Assembly (NCBI RefSeq): GCF_008017825.1
Contig: NZ_VRLS01000037.1
Span: 1 to 64,000, forward strand
From: Mesonia sp008017825
GTDB lineage: Bacteria; Bacteroidota; Bacteroidia; Flavobacteriales; Flavobacteriaceae
Direction of reading: 5' to 3'
Length of the DNA stretch: 64,000 nucleotides
The notes under the pieces were generated by a model. It ran no database searches and had not been told where the DNA came from. It saw only the letters and a list, made by a program, of their open reading frames with translations. The translations under genes were made by a program, and so were the position numbers. Below, piece after piece: positions 1-8,308 of the stretch (positions within the stretch are counted from its first letter, which is position 1; the number at the start of each line of letters is the position of its first letter).

Positions 1-237
1 ATCAAAGAACGTCTTGTATATATTATATTTACTGATGTTTTAAAATATTTAATCTATCTTAACGCATCAGTACTAATATTGGATTATGATGAAATTGATG
101 GTATGCTAATTCCAGCTAAGCGTAGGTACAAAAAATCTACTTGGGATGCAGCGATAAATGAAGGTCCTTGGACGACTGTAAATTGGACTAATATTCAATT
201 TAATAATGATCTAAGTGAAGAGGTTTTTGAGAAGTAA
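1..237 (+). CDS. C-terminal fragment of an unidentified protein
   Basis: The first 78 codons are open in frame 1 and end with TAA at 235-237. The start lies outside the window. The visible part has the flavour of an extracytoplasmic beta-rich protein: a stretch LILDYDEIDGMLIPAKRRY followed by aromatic residues and a polar C-terminus. This resembles the closing part of DUF6503-like flavobacterial proteins, where a substrate-binding-like repeat ends in a 'dy.evdG..lP.kr' segment, but that resemblance is from memory and weak. No catalytic motif is visible. The gene converges on the histidine kinase, whose stop is 3 bases away. Confidence 0.55.
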   Translation: MKERLVYIIFTDVLKYLIYLNASVLILDYDEIDGMLIPAKRRYKKSTWDAAINEGPWTTVNWTNIQFNNDLSEEVFEK

Positions 238-239
238 AT

Positions 240-1403
240 TTACGAGGTTTCGATTTTCTTAAGAAGTTTAATCTCAAAAGTAGTTCCTTGATTAAGTTCG
301 CTTTTAAGTACTTTAATTTTGCCTTCGTGATAGATTTCTATAATGCGTTTAGCTAAAGAAAGACCAAGTCCCCAACCTCTTTTTTTAGAAGTTACTCCTG
401 GTGTAAAGATCTTTTTAAACTGACTTTTAGGGATACCCTTACCGTTATCGGAAATTAAGATTTGTACCCATTTGGTTTCTTCGTTAATTTCAATTTTTAT
501 GTCTCCTTTTCCTTTTAAGGCATCAATGGCATTCTTTACAAGATTTTCTATAGTCCAACTATAAAGTTCTTCATTAAGGTCTACCATAATCTCTTTCTGC
601 GGAAGCTTTATTTCAAAATGTATAAGTTTTGAGGTTCGTGCTTTTAAATAATCATAAGAATCTTGAGTAGCCTCTATGATATTTGTGGGTTGTAACCTAG
701 GTAAAGAACCTATTTTAGAAAACCGTTCGGTAATGGTTTGTAGCCTACTTACGTCCTTTTCTATTTCTACTAAATAGGAAGGATTAACATTTTCACTTCT
801 TAAAATTTCTGTCCAACCTACTAAAGAAGACAAAGGTGTTCCTATTTGATGAGCAGTTTCTTTTGCCATTCCCGCCCAAAGCTGACTTTGTTCGTGAGAT
901 TTTGAAGTTGAAAAGAAGTAATAGATAATTCCTAAGAATAGTAAAATGATTAAAATAATAATGATTGGAAAGTACTTTAATCGTATCAATAAATCTGAAT
1001 AACCATAATAAACAATACTTACAAGCGTATCACCATCGTAAACCTCTATGGGTTGATATTGTTCTTTAAAATTCTCTATGAGTTCTAACTTTTTCTCTGG
1101 AGAATTAATTTCTTCATCGGCAATATTTCTAGAGCTATAACTTTCATCATTTACTCCAAATACAATCATTGGAGTAGTGCTATTGGTAGACAATATTTCT
1201 ACAATAATATCATTGATGTTATCATCATTATTGCTTTTAGAAATTTCGGAATAGGCACTTCCTAAAATTTCCATTTTATTACGCTCTTCTTCTTTTATCT
1301 TATCAAAGAAGATAGAGACGTTCCATAAGAATAAACCTATAATAATGATGGAAGATAAAGTGACAAACCACCTAAAAAATTTACGCTCTTTCGAGTAAAA
1401 CAT
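240..1403 (-). CDS. Membrane sensor histidine kinase
   Basis: A 387-residue two-component sensor that should autophosphorylate on a histidine and pass phosphate to an unknown response regulator. One membrane segment lies near residues 12-32 and a second near 144-164. Between them is a roughly 110-residue periplasmic sensor region with no recognised domain. The H box is AHQIGTPLSSL with the phospho-acceptor at H185. The ATPase domain has its N box at NLVKNAIDAL (N291), the G1 box DNGKG at 319-323 and the G2 box GWGLGL at 343-348. No response regulator gene is adjacent, so it is an orphan kinase here. It is divergent from the flavin reductase gene, sharing the 102-bp gap. The signal sensed cannot be read from the sequence. 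Confidence 0.9.
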   Translation of the reverse strand: MFYSKERKFFRWFVTLSSIIIIGLFLWNVSIFFDKIKEEERNKMEILGSAYSEISKSNNDDNINDIIVEILSTNSTTPMIVFGVNDESYSSRNIADEEINSPEKKLELIENFKEQYQPIEVYDGDTLVSIVYYGYSDLLIRLKYFPIIIILIILLFLGIIYYFFSTSKSHEQSQLWAGMAKETAHQIGTPLSSLVGWTEILRSENVNPSYLVEIEKDVSRLQTITERFSKIGSLPRLQPTNIIEATQDSYDYLKARTSKLIHFEIKLPQKEIMVDLNEELYSWTIENLVKNAIDALKGKGDIKIEINEETKWVQILISDNGKGIPKSQFKKIFTPGVTSKKRGWGLGLSLAKRIIEIYHEGKIKVLKSELNQGTTFEIKLLKKIETS

Positions 1404-1481
1404 ATAAAAATCTATAATGAATTTGAAATATAATCTTTTTTATAAATATAAGCTCATTTTTTCATTGCTCACAAGATTAAT

Positions 1482-1489
1482 TATCTTTG
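1482..1489 (+). promoter_or_regulatory. Putative -7 promoter element of the flavin reductase gene
   Basis: TATCTTTG matches the TAnnTTTG element recognised by the Bacteroidetes primary sigma factor. It lies 17 bases before the ATG at 1506. No convincing TTTG element is seen at the expected -33 distance, so only the -7 half is supported. Confidence 0.5.
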
Positions 1490-1505
1490 CGGAAAAGAAA
1501 CTTAC

Positions 1506-2381
1506 ATGCTCACAATAGATCCTAAAAAAGTACCTGTTAAAAAAACATACGGACTTATGGTAAGTGCCGTTGGACCTCGGCCAATAGCCTTTGCAAGTAC
1601 CGTAAATGAAAAGGGAGAGCCTAATTTGGCACCTTTTAGTTTTTTTAATGTATTTAGTGCAAATCCGCCTATTCTTGTTTTTTCTCCCGTATTGAGAATT
1701 AAAGACGATTCAGAAAAGCACACGTTAGAAAATGTAAAAAATCATAAAGAAGTTGTAATTAATATCGTGAATTACGATATGGTGCAACAAATGTCTTTAG
1801 CGAGTACAGATTATGCCGACGGTATTAATGAGTTTGAAAAAACAGGTTTAACCATGCAGGAATCTGAAGTGGTAAAACCTTTTAGAGTGAAAGAATCTCC
1901 GGTTCAATTTGAATGCAAGGTAAATGAAGTAAAACCTTTAGGTGATAAAGGCGGAGCTGGAAATTTAGTGATTTGTGAAGTGTTGAGAATTCACGTAAGT
2001 GAAGATGTGTTGGCAGAAGGAGAAAAGATAGATCAGCATAAGCTAGATCAAGTTGCGAGAATGGGAGGAAACTTATATTCTAGAGCAAATATGGGTGTTT
2101 TTGAAATTCCGAAGCCGCAAACCACTTTAGGTATCGGGGTAGATAATATTCCGCAAAGTATTAGAACAAGTACAATTTTAACAGGTAATGATTTAGGTAA
2201 ATTAGGCAATGTAGAAAACTTACCTAATGAAACAGAAATTACTGAATTTTTATCAGAAAATAAATTAGTAGATTACGTTAAGGAGAGTTCAGAAGAGAAA
2301 ATTCATGCTATCGCTCAAGAATATCTTAAAAAAGAAGAAGTAAGGAGTGCATGGAAGATATTATTAGCAAAAAATAAATAG
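1506..2381 (+). CDS. Flavin reductase family protein (FMN-binding split barrel)
   Basis: A 291-residue protein whose N-terminal ~190 residues form a flavin reductase-like FMN-binding split barrel. The motif GPRPIAFAST at about residues 24-33 and the following APFSFFN and NPPILVFSP stretches are the phosphate- and isoalloxazine-contacting segments usual in this family. Members reduce free flavin with NAD(P)H or bind FMN as a cofactor; the partner oxygenase or substrate is not evident. The C-terminal ~80 residues are a family-typical helical tail rather than a second known domain. It begins a short run with DUF3127 (6-base gap) and a VOC protein, probably one transcript that ends at the hairpin at 3164-3194. 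Confidence 0.88.
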   Translation: MLTIDPKKVPVKKTYGLMVSAVGPRPIAFASTVNEKGEPNLAPFSFFNVFSANPPILVFSPVLRIKDDSEKHTLENVKNHKEVVINIVNYDMVQQMSLASTDYADGINEFEKTGLTMQESEVVKPFRVKESPVQFECKVNEVKPLGDKGGAGNLVICEVLRIHVSEDVLAEGEKIDQHKLDQVARMGGNLYSRANMGVFEIPKPQTTLGIGVDNIPQSIRTSTILTGNDLGKLGNVENLPNETEITEFLSENKLVDYVKESSEEKIHAIAQEYLKKEEVRSAWKILLAKNK

Positions 2382-2387
2382 TAAATT

Positions 2388-2762
2388 ATGGAAGTTCAAG
2401 GAAAGATTAAAAAGATTGATGAGACTAAAACTTACGGAAGTAACGGATTTAGAAAGAGAGAGGTAGTAGTAACGACAGAAGAGCAATATCCACAACATAT
2501 TTTAGTAGAGTTTATTCAAGATAAATGTGATTTGCTAAATAGCTACCAAGAAGGGCAAGCGGTAAAAATAGGAATTAACTTAAGAGGAAGAGAGTGGGTA
2601 AACCCTCAAGGAGAAACGAAATATTTCAACTCTATTCAAGGTTGGAGAATTGAAAACTTACAAGCAGGAAATTCTCAAAATAATGCTCCAATTCCTCCAG
2701 CAGATCAATTTGAGCCAGCAACTAATCTTAATGAAGAAGATCACGACGATCTTCCTTTTTAA
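2388..2762 (+). CDS. DUF3127 domain protein
   Basis: A 124-residue cytoplasmic protein of the Bacteroidetes family DUF3127. The first ~90 residues match the family pattern: MEVQGKI start, a GFRKRE turn, an HILVEF strand and a RGREWVNPQGE segment. This is thought to form an OB-like small beta barrel. The last ~30 residues are an acidic, Pro/Asn-rich tail ending DDLPF, similar to the C-terminal tip of single-stranded-DNA-binding proteins. Function is not established for the family; nucleic-acid binding is an inference from the fold and tail. It lies 6 bases after the flavin reductase gene and 9 bases before the VOC gene. Confidence 0.85.
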   Translation: MEVQGKIKKIDETKTYGSNGFRKREVVVTTEEQYPQHILVEFIQDKCDLLNSYQEGQAVKIGINLRGREWVNPQGETKYFNSIQGWRIENLQAGNSQNNAPIPPADQFEPATNLNEEDHDDLPF

Positions 2763-2771
2763 AATAAGCAT

Positions 2772-3143
2772 ATGAAACTAGGAGCATTTTCAATGAGTTT
2801 AAATGTAAAGGACTTGCAAATATCTAAAGTCTTTTATGAAAAATTGGGTTTTAAAGCCCTTGGCGGAAATGAAGAAATGAACTATTTAGTCATGAAGAAT
2901 GAAAATGCGATCATTGGTTTATTTCAAGGAATGTTTGAAGATAACATTCTTACTTTTAATCCTGGATGGGATGAGAACGCTCAAACTTTAGAGAACTATA
3001 ATGATGTTCGAGAGATTGAGAAATCTTTAAAAGAAAGTGATATTGTTTTAGAACAAGAAGTGAAAAAAGAAACTCAAGGTCCTGGCAGTTTAATTGTAAA
3101 AGACCCTGATGGAAATGTGATTTTAATCGATCAACATATCTAA
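2772..3143 (+). CDS. VOC (glyoxalase/bleomycin-resistance fold) protein
   Basis: A 123-residue protein with one vicinal-oxygen-chelate module pair. Visible family features are the N-terminal SLNVKDLQISKVFYEKLGF strand-helix and a C-terminal IVKDPDGNVILIDQH segment. The usual metal-binding histidine near the N-terminus is replaced (SMSLNV), so metal dependence is doubtful. Such small VOC proteins are mostly of unknown substrate. It is the last gene of the 1506-3143 run and is followed by a strong hairpin terminator. Confidence 0.82.
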   Translation: MKLGAFSMSLNVKDLQISKVFYEKLGFKALGGNEEMNYLVMKNENAIIGLFQGMFEDNILTFNPGWDENAQTLENYNDVREIEKSLKESDIVLEQEVKKETQGPGSLIVKDPDGNVILIDQHI

Positions 3144-3163
3144 AAATTATAAGTTTTTCAGCA

Positions 3164-3194
3164 GAAAATCCGACTTTTTAAGTCGGATTTTCTT
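3164..3194 (+). terminator. Rho-independent terminator
   Basis: A perfect 13-bp stem (3164-3176 with 3180-3192, sequence GAAAATCCGACTT) closes a TTT loop and is followed by a T-rich tract. It ends the flavin reductase/DUF3127/VOC transcript. Confidence 0.85.
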
Positions 3195-3332
3195 ATTATT
3201 AACCTTGTGAAAAACAAATTCAAAAAAGCAATGATGAACAAAAATTTAATCTCAAAAGGTTAACTCAAATATCGTTAAAAATTTGAAAACGAGCAATGTA
3301 AATTTAATATAAATGATTATTTTTTCTTTTTC

Positions 3333-3968
3333 ATGATAATTTTATACGATAAAGAACCCTTCCCTGCTGTAGAAAAAGCAGATGATCAAGGCTTGTTAGC
3401 TATTGGCGGAAAACTGTCTCCAGAGCGTTTATTAGAAGCTTACCGCTCAGGTATTTTTCCATGGTTTGAAGAAGGTGATCCTGTTTTATGGTGGAGTCCA
3501 GATCCTAGAATGGTTCTTTTTCCTAAAGACTTAAAAGTTTCTAAAAGCATGAAACAGCTTTTTAAAAAAAGTGCTTTTAAAGTGACCTACAATCAAAATT
3601 TTGGGGAAGTCATTAATAATTGTTCTCAAGTATTTAGAAAAGACCAGGAAGATACTTGGATTACTCCAAATATGATTTCAGCTTATATGAAGCTACATGA
3701 GTTGGGCCATGCGCTATCAGTCGAGGTTTGGGAAGAAAATGTACTTGTAGGAGGTTTATATGGCGTCTATTTGAGGGAGAAGCAGGTGTTTTGTGGAGAA
3801 AGTATGTTCACTAAAGTAAGCAATGCTTCTAAATATGGATTTATCTCTTTAATAGAGAAATTAAAAGCTGAAAATATAAAACTTATCGATTGCCAAATGC
3901 ATACTAAACATTTAGAAAGTCTAGGAGCAAAAGAAGTGGCGCGCGAAGTGTTTTTAAGCTATTTGTAA
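3333..3968 (+). CDS. aat: Leucyl/phenylalanyl-tRNA--protein transferase
   Basis: A 211-residue L/F-transferase, which moves Leu or Phe from an aminoacyl-tRNA onto the N-terminal Arg or Lys of proteins, marking them for degradation by the N-end rule through ClpS/ClpAP. Recognisable family segments are LLAIGGKLSPERLLEAYRSG followed by IFPWF and WWSPDPRMVLFP in the first third, then VGGLYGV, FCGESMF and the C-terminal IDCQ..TKHLESLGA. Length matches the family. The gene stands alone between a terminator at 3164-3194 and the convergent DUF2490 gene, whose stop lies 6 bases away. Confidence 0.95.
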   Translation: MIILYDKEPFPAVEKADDQGLLAIGGKLSPERLLEAYRSGIFPWFEEGDPVLWWSPDPRMVLFPKDLKVSKSMKQLFKKSAFKVTYNQNFGEVINNCSQVFRKDQEDTWITPNMISAYMKLHELGHALSVEVWEENVLVGGLYGVYLREKQVFCGESMFTKVSNASKYGFISLIEKLKAENIKLIDCQMHTKHLESLGAKEVAREVFLSYL

Positions 3969-3973
3969 CAAGA

Positions 3974-4732
3974 TTAGAGAGATATTTTTAATCCGCTAAG
4001 GAGAAACACCTCCACATAAGGAGAATGAGTGTAATCTCGGTGTCTATATTCAAGTCCTAAGTTGAGTCTAGTGTTTTCAAATAGGCGATAAGTGATTTGA
4101 GCGGCAAAACGTTGACCTAAATTAGGTCTTTCCTTTTTTCCCATTTCCCAAACAGCTTCGGTAGAAGCGACTAAAGAGAATTCTTTTGGGTTAACTTTAT
4201 CTCCTTGCAAAGGAAATTCTGCTGAAAATCTGTATCGAGTCCTAAACGTTGTAATTTCTCTATAACGTTGAGCCAGTCTTAGGCGGTGAGCAATTTTAAT
4301 TCTACCTATTTTTTTTGAATAAGCATATTGTTCTATAATACGGGTTTCATTCTTTCCATCTTCAAATCGGTAACGAATACCGGCACTAACCTTACTATGA
4401 AAGCCTATTTGTCTACTAGTATAATGATTAAGCTCTAAAAACTTATATTGAAAGTCTAGTTCTTTGTTAAAATCATTTACATTTTCATAATCTGTATAAA
4501 CTATGTCTCTATTGGCTATACCAAAAGAATGAGACCAAGGACTTTCATTAGAAATATTTATGGATATCTCTGGATTAATATAGCCAGTAAAGTTGGTTTG
4601 TGAATAACCAGTGTAAGAAATGAATAAGAAAAAAACAGAAAATAGGAATTTAGAAAATGAGGTAATCAAATTGATTTTTAACCACTTTTCGTTTCTCTTT
4701 ATAATCTCCGTTAGCATCAAACAAAAATTCAT
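3974..4732 (-). CDS. DUF2490 outer-membrane-like protein
   Basis: A beta-rich exported protein of about 230-250 residues, DUF2490 family, with the alternating hydrophobic/aromatic strands of a small outer-membrane barrel (for example RIAHRLRLAQRYRE and a terminal LNLGLEYRHRDYTH). Function is unknown. The start is unresolved: ATG codons at 4732 and 4717 give an overlong basic leader. A TTG at 4669 would begin right before the hydrophobic signal segment FLFSVFFLFISYTGYSQ. The reading frame overlaps the 3' end of the upstream gene (4650-5222) by up to 83 bases, so translation is likely coupled to that gene. The coordinates given are the longest open frame. Confidence 0.75.
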   Translation of the reverse strand: MNFCLMLTEIIKRNEKWLKINLITSFSKFLFSVFFLFISYTGYSQTNFTGYINPEISINISNESPWSHSFGIANRDIVYTDYENVNDFNKELDFQYKFLELNHYTSRQIGFHSKVSAGIRYRFEDGKNETRIIEQYAYSKKIGRIKIAHRLRLAQRYREITTFRTRYRFSAEFPLQGDKVNPKEFSLVASTEAVWEMGKKERPNLGQRFAAQITYRLFENTRLNLGLEYRHRDYTHSPYVEVFLLSGLKISL

Positions 4733-5222
4733 ATTTATAATAGCTTTCCTTTAGCCTTGTTTGTACAATGAGTTCAAAATTATCGGGATGATTTGTAGGT
4801 AAAAGTGACTTTTCAAATACCACTTTCGCTATCCCGTTTTTAAACTGCTTTTGTACTTTAACTATTTTAAACGCATCGAAATTATCTTTTAAAAAAGATT
4901 CTATTTTATCTAAAGGTTTTGGAGCAATTTGTTGTTTTTTTATAACAACTTCAACGTCCTCAAGTTTACCTTTAGGGGAGAATTCTACACTATAAGCACT
5001 TTTATTATAAATAAATTTTGCTTCGAAACTCTCTTTATTTCCGTCTTTTTCAAAAAAATAATGCTGCTTTTTAAATTTTTTATCTTTAAAAAGATCTAAA
5101 ATTTGAAGAGCTCCTAGAGGCATTTTCTCCCTAGAGATACGTTGTTCAACTTCTTCTTTTTTTGATTGTGCAATAGTACTCAAACTAAAGATTATAAACA
5201 GAAAAAAACATAACTTTTTCAT
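4650..5222 (-). CDS. Secreted protein of unknown function, paired with DUF2490
   Basis: A 190-residue protein starting with a clear signal peptide (MKKLCFFLFIIFSLSTIAQS). The mature part is charged and Lys-rich, with a PepSY-like cadence of short strands: FIYNKSAYSVEFSPKGKLEDVEVVI, then a helix and a second similar strand set ending FELIVQTR and YEFLFDANGDY. I cannot assign a family. It is directly upstream of, and overlaps, the DUF2490 gene, suggesting the two envelope proteins work together. It follows tag on the same strand with a 9-base gap. Confidence 0.75.
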   Translation of the reverse strand: MKKLCFFLFIIFSLSTIAQSKKEEVEQRISREKMPLGALQILDLFKDKKFKKQHYFFEKDGNKESFEAKFIYNKSAYSVEFSPKGKLEDVEVVIKKQQIAPKPLDKIESFLKDNFDAFKIVKVQKQFKNGIAKVVFEKSLLPTNHPDNFELIVQTRLKESYYKYEFLFDANGDYKEKRKVVKNQFDYLIF

Positions 5223-5231
5223 AACTAAAAC

Positions 5232-5804
5232 TTAATATTGAGAGATTTCTTTATATCTAAAACAAGAAACTTCATGATCATTTACCATACCCGTAGCCTG
5301 CATATGAGCATAAACTACGGTAGATCCTACAAACTTAAAACCTCGTTTTTTTAAGTCTTTACTTAGTAGATCACTTAACGGAGTGTTAGCTGGAGCTTCT
5401 CTGTAATTTTCAACTTTATTTTGAAGAGGTTGATGATCTACGAACCCCCAAATATATTTACTAAAACTACCAAACTCTTCTTGTATATTTATAAACGCTT
5501 GTGCGTTGGTCACGGCAGATCTAACCTTAAGCTTGTTTCTTATTATCCCTGGGTTTTGTAGTAATTCTTCAATCTTTTTTTCAGAATATTTTGCAATTTT
5601 TTTATACTGAAAATCGTTAAATGCTTTACGGAAATTTTCTCGTTTTTTTAAAATGGTAATCCAGCTTAATCCAGCCTGAAATGTTTCTAATAAAAGAAAC
5701 TCAAATAGGGTTTTATCATCAAAAATAGGTACTCCCCATTCTTGATCGTGATAGGCCTCATATAGTTCATCTCCTTCACACCAACCACACCTTTTCTTCT
5801 TCAT
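5232..5804 (-). CDS. tag: DNA-3-methyladenine glycosylase I
   Basis: A 190-residue base-excision repair enzyme that removes 3-methyladenine from alkylated DNA. The zinc site typical of Tag is intact: Cys6 and His19 in the N-terminal CGWC..YHDQEWG stretch, and the His and Cys of VNDHEVSC near the C-terminus. The catalytic-pocket segment FLLLETFQAGLSW with its conserved Glu is present. Length agrees with the family. It probably leads a minus-strand transcript tag - 190-aa secreted protein - DUF2490, though the three have no obvious common function. An alkyltransferase-like repair protein is encoded elsewhere in the window (40597-40923). Confidence 0.95.
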   Translation of the reverse strand: MKKKRCGWCEGDELYEAYHDQEWGVPIFDDKTLFEFLLLETFQAGLSWITILKKRENFRKAFNDFQYKKIAKYSEKKIEELLQNPGIIRNKLKVRSAVTNAQAFINIQEEFGSFSKYIWGFVDHQPLQNKVENYREAPANTPLSDLLSKDLKKRGFKFVGSTVVYAHMQATGMVNDHEVSCFRYKEISQY

Positions 5805-5873
5805 AGTTTAAAAATTTATTCTAATTTAGTAAGTTATAGGTAGCAAACTACGACCTACATAAAAATTAACCTA

Positions 5874-6482
5874 ATGAAAACATTATCTTTAAAAAAGACG
5901 ATAGAAGAAGCATTAGATAATGCAATGTCTTATACAGAATATAAAACCTTAATGAACGATTTGTTGGCCGAGAATAAATCTACAGCAGCAATTCAAGAAG
6001 AAAGTCTAGTTGAATATTCTAAACTTAATCAACGCCGAATGAAGCGTTGGGAGAAAACTTTAAAAATCACTGATGAAGCTGAAGCATTTTTTAAAAACTA
6101 CGATCAAAAGATGGTTTGGTTAGTAGTTTCTGAAGGTTGGTGTGGAGATGCTGCACACGGCTTACCTGTTCTTAACGCTTTAGTGGAATTAAACCCCCAT
6201 ATAGAATTGAAAATTGTTTTACGAGATAGTGAAGACGATTTGATCAATCAATTTTTGACCAATGGGGCAAAATCAATTCCTAAATTAATCATGCTTAAAG
6301 AGGAAAATTTAGAAGTAATAGAAACTTGGGGGCCGAGACCTTCAACAGCGGCAAAACTTACTGCAGATTATAAGCAAGAATTTGGTCAATTAGACGCTAG
6401 TTTTAAAGAAGATTTACAGCGTTGGTATAATCAAGATAAAGGACAAACTACTATAGAAGATTTACAAGCTTTATTAAGCTAA
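5874..6482 (+). CDS. Thioredoxin-fold protein without a CxxC pair
   Basis: A 202-residue cytoplasmic protein with a thioredoxin-like domain from about residue 75. The segment MVWLVVSEGWCGDAAHGLPV occupies the active-site position and KSIPKLIML gives the cis-Pro strand. The site reads WCGDA, so only the first cysteine remains and a classical disulfide reductase is unlikely. Related Bacteroidetes proteins are usually just called thioredoxin family. The N-terminal ~70 residues are helical. The gene is divergent from tag and converges on truB. Confidence 0.85.
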   Translation: MKTLSLKKTIEEALDNAMSYTEYKTLMNDLLAENKSTAAIQEESLVEYSKLNQRRMKRWEKTLKITDEAEAFFKNYDQKMVWLVVSEGWCGDAAHGLPVLNALVELNPHIELKIVLRDSEDDLINQFLTNGAKSIPKLIMLKEENLEVIETWGPRPSTAAKLTADYKQEFGQLDASFKEDLQRWYNQDKGQTTIEDLQALLS

Positions 6483-6489
6483 GTAAGAT

Positions 6490-7203
6490 TTACTCCCTCG
6501 GAGATTTTGGTGGAAGTGTAGCTATGAATCTATCTAGATCATAGGAATCATTGACATTAAAATCTCCAATTTTTGTTCTTCGTAAAGCCGAAAGATGTGC
6601 GCCACTTTCTACAGCTTTTCCAAAATCGTGCGCTAGGCTTCTAATGTAAGTACCTTTGCTACATCTCACTTGAAAATCTACTTCTGGTAAATTTATCCGC
6701 GTAAGCGTAAATGAAGAAATACTTACTTTTCTAGAATCTATTTTTACTTCTTCTCCTTTTCTGGCATATTCATACAGCCTTTTACCGTCTTTCTTCAATG
6801 CTGAAAATACGGGAGGGTATTGTTCAATTTCTCCTAAAAATTGGGGAATAGCATTATTTAAAACCTCTTCGTTAAGATGATCTATAGGAAAGGTATTATC
6901 AACTTCGGTTTCTAGATCGTAAGAAGGAGTGGTGGCTCCTAGGGTAAATGTGCCTGTATATTCTTTTTCTTGTCCTTGTAATTCTTGTATGCGTTTGGTA
7001 AATTTTCCTGTACAGATGATTAAAAGTCCCGTTGCTAACGGATCTAAAGTCCCAGCGTGTCCTACTTTTATTTTCTTAATTCCGCAGTGAGAGCGAATGA
7101 GCCAACGCACTTTATTAACCAATTGAAAGGAAGTCCATTCTAGAGGTTTATCAAAAAGTAAAATTTGTCCGTTTTTAAAATCTTCAGCAGTAAAATTAAC
7201 CAT
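6490..7203 (-). CDS. truB: tRNA pseudouridine(55) synthase
   Basis: A 237-residue enzyme making pseudouridine at position 55 of the T-loop of tRNAs. The catalytic motif GHAGTLDPLATGLL with its Asp is intact. The family segments KEYTGTFTLGATTPSYD, YPPVFSALKKDGKRLYEYAR and SKGTYIRSLAHDFG are all visible. It is on the short side because the C-terminal PUA extension found in E. coli TruB is missing, as is common in Bacteroidetes. Its start overlaps the end of uppP by 8 bases, so the two are translationally coupled. Confidence 0.96.
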   Translation of the reverse strand: MVNFTAEDFKNGQILLFDKPLEWTSFQLVNKVRWLIRSHCGIKKIKVGHAGTLDPLATGLLIICTGKFTKRIQELQGQEKEYTGTFTLGATTPSYDLETEVDNTFPIDHLNEEVLNNAIPQFLGEIEQYPPVFSALKKDGKRLYEYARKGEEVKIDSRKVSISSFTLTRINLPEVDFQVRCSKGTYIRSLAHDFGKAVESGAHLSALRRTKIGDFNVNDSYDLDRFIATLPPKSPRE

Positions 7204-7993
7204 TCATATAGCTTACGGCAATTGCAATAATTCCCACAATTAAACAATAAATGGCAAAGTAACTCAATTTACTTTTTTTAACCAAAGCAATCATCCAGGT
7301 ACAGGCAATTAATCCTGCTACAAATGCAGCGATAAAACCTACGCCTAAACTCGCGACGTTATCTGTGGTAAAAGTTAAATCTCCGCTAAGAAGATCTTTG
7401 GCAATTTTCCCTAAAATTAAAGGAACAACCATTAAAAATGAAAACCTTGCAGCTTTAGTTTTGTCGTTTCCTAAGAGAACCGATGTAGAAATGGTAGCAC
7501 CACTTCTAGAAATACCAGGAAGCATGGCTATGGCTTGAGAAACTCCAATGACGAAGGCATTGGAGTAACTTACAGGTTTTTCGGTGTTTTTAGCTTTATC
7601 GGCTAGCCAAAGCAAAAGAGCCGTGATAATAAGCATAAAACCTACAAGCATAACACTTCCGCCAAAAAGCTGTTCTAATTCTTCTTCAAAAAGAACTCCA
7701 ATAATTGCTGCAGGCAGCATAGAAATAATAATTTTTAGAGAAAACTTTGTTTCTTCATTCCATTTCAACTGAAATAAGCCTTTTAGTATTTCTAAAATAT
7801 CTTTACGGAAGACTACAATGGTACTTAATGCGGTTGCAAAATGCATGACTACCGTAAAAAGCATAGATTCTTCGGGAATACTGTTGTCGCCTAAAATGGC
7901 TTTTCCTAATTCTAAATGACCGCTAGAAGAAACTGGAAGAAATTCGGTTAAACCTTGAATAACACCAAGGATTAAAGCATCAAGTACTTCCAT
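7196..7993 (-). CDS. uppP: Undecaprenyl-diphosphate phosphatase
   Basis: A 265-residue polytopic membrane protein of the BacA/UppP family that dephosphorylates undecaprenyl pyrophosphate to regenerate the lipid carrier for peptidoglycan and other envelope polymers. The two signature loops are present: FLPVSSSGHLELG near residue 20 and PGISRSGATIS about residue 160, holding the catalytic Glu/Ser/Arg set. Seven to eight hydrophobic segments are evident. It shares its start codon region with the stop of the DUF3098 gene (1-base overlap) and overlaps truB, within an apparent ftsX-DUF3098-uppP-truB operon. Confidence 0.95.
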   Translation of the reverse strand: MEVLDALILGVIQGLTEFLPVSSSGHLELGKAILGDNSIPEESMLFTVVMHFATALSTIVVFRKDILEILKGLFQLKWNEETKFSLKIIISMLPAAIIGVLFEEELEQLFGGSVMLVGFMLIITALLLWLADKAKNTEKPVSYSNAFVIGVSQAIAMLPGISRSGATISTSVLLGNDKTKAARFSFLMVVPLILGKIAKDLLSGDLTFTTDNVASLGVGFIAAFVAGLIACTWMIALVKKSKLSYFAIYCLIVGIIAIAVSYMNG

Positions 7994-8259
7994 TATTTTT
8001 TATTAGGGTTTAAGAGTATAGCATAAACTTCTATACCAAAACCTAGTAAAACGAGCATAGGAGCTAAACGAATTCTTCGCCAGCTAAAAATTTCGGGATT
8101 AAAAACTTCGGGGTCATCGCTACCACCGCCTGCCATGAGTATAAAACCTAAAGCGATTACGCCTAAGCCAATGGCCATCATCACGTAATTTTTCTTTTCA
8201 AAAATAAAATAAGGTTGGGTTTTTTCTTCTTTAACTTCTCGTCTTTTTTGCTCTCCCAT
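7993..8259 (-). CDS. DUF3098 small membrane protein
   Basis: An 88-residue protein with a charged N-terminal 25 residues and two hydrophobic segments (about 27-45 and 65-82) separated by a GGGSDDPEVFNPEIFSWRR loop. This matches the Bacteroidetes DUF3098 family, whose members sit between ftsX and uppP in many flavobacteria. Function is unknown; the constant neighbourhood suggests an accessory role in division or envelope synthesis. It ends on the first base of the uppP start. Confidence 0.85.
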   Translation of the reverse strand: MGEQKRREVKEEKTQPYFIFEKKNYVMMAIGLGVIALGFILMAGGGSDDPEVFNPEIFSWRRIRLAPMLVLLGFGIEVYAILLNPNKK

Positions 8260-8308
8260 AACATTCTAATTAAGGTTTCAAAAGTAATGAAAACTTCTCG
8301 AAAATAAA

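Noticed and set aside
1502..1723. Minus-strand frame opposite the flavin reductase start
   Set aside because: It is antisense to a clear conserved domain, and the residues have no family pattern.
3974..5222. The two overlapping frames as one frameshifted gene
   Set aside because: Each part has its own signal peptide, and the second has complete DUF2490 content; they are separate proteins.
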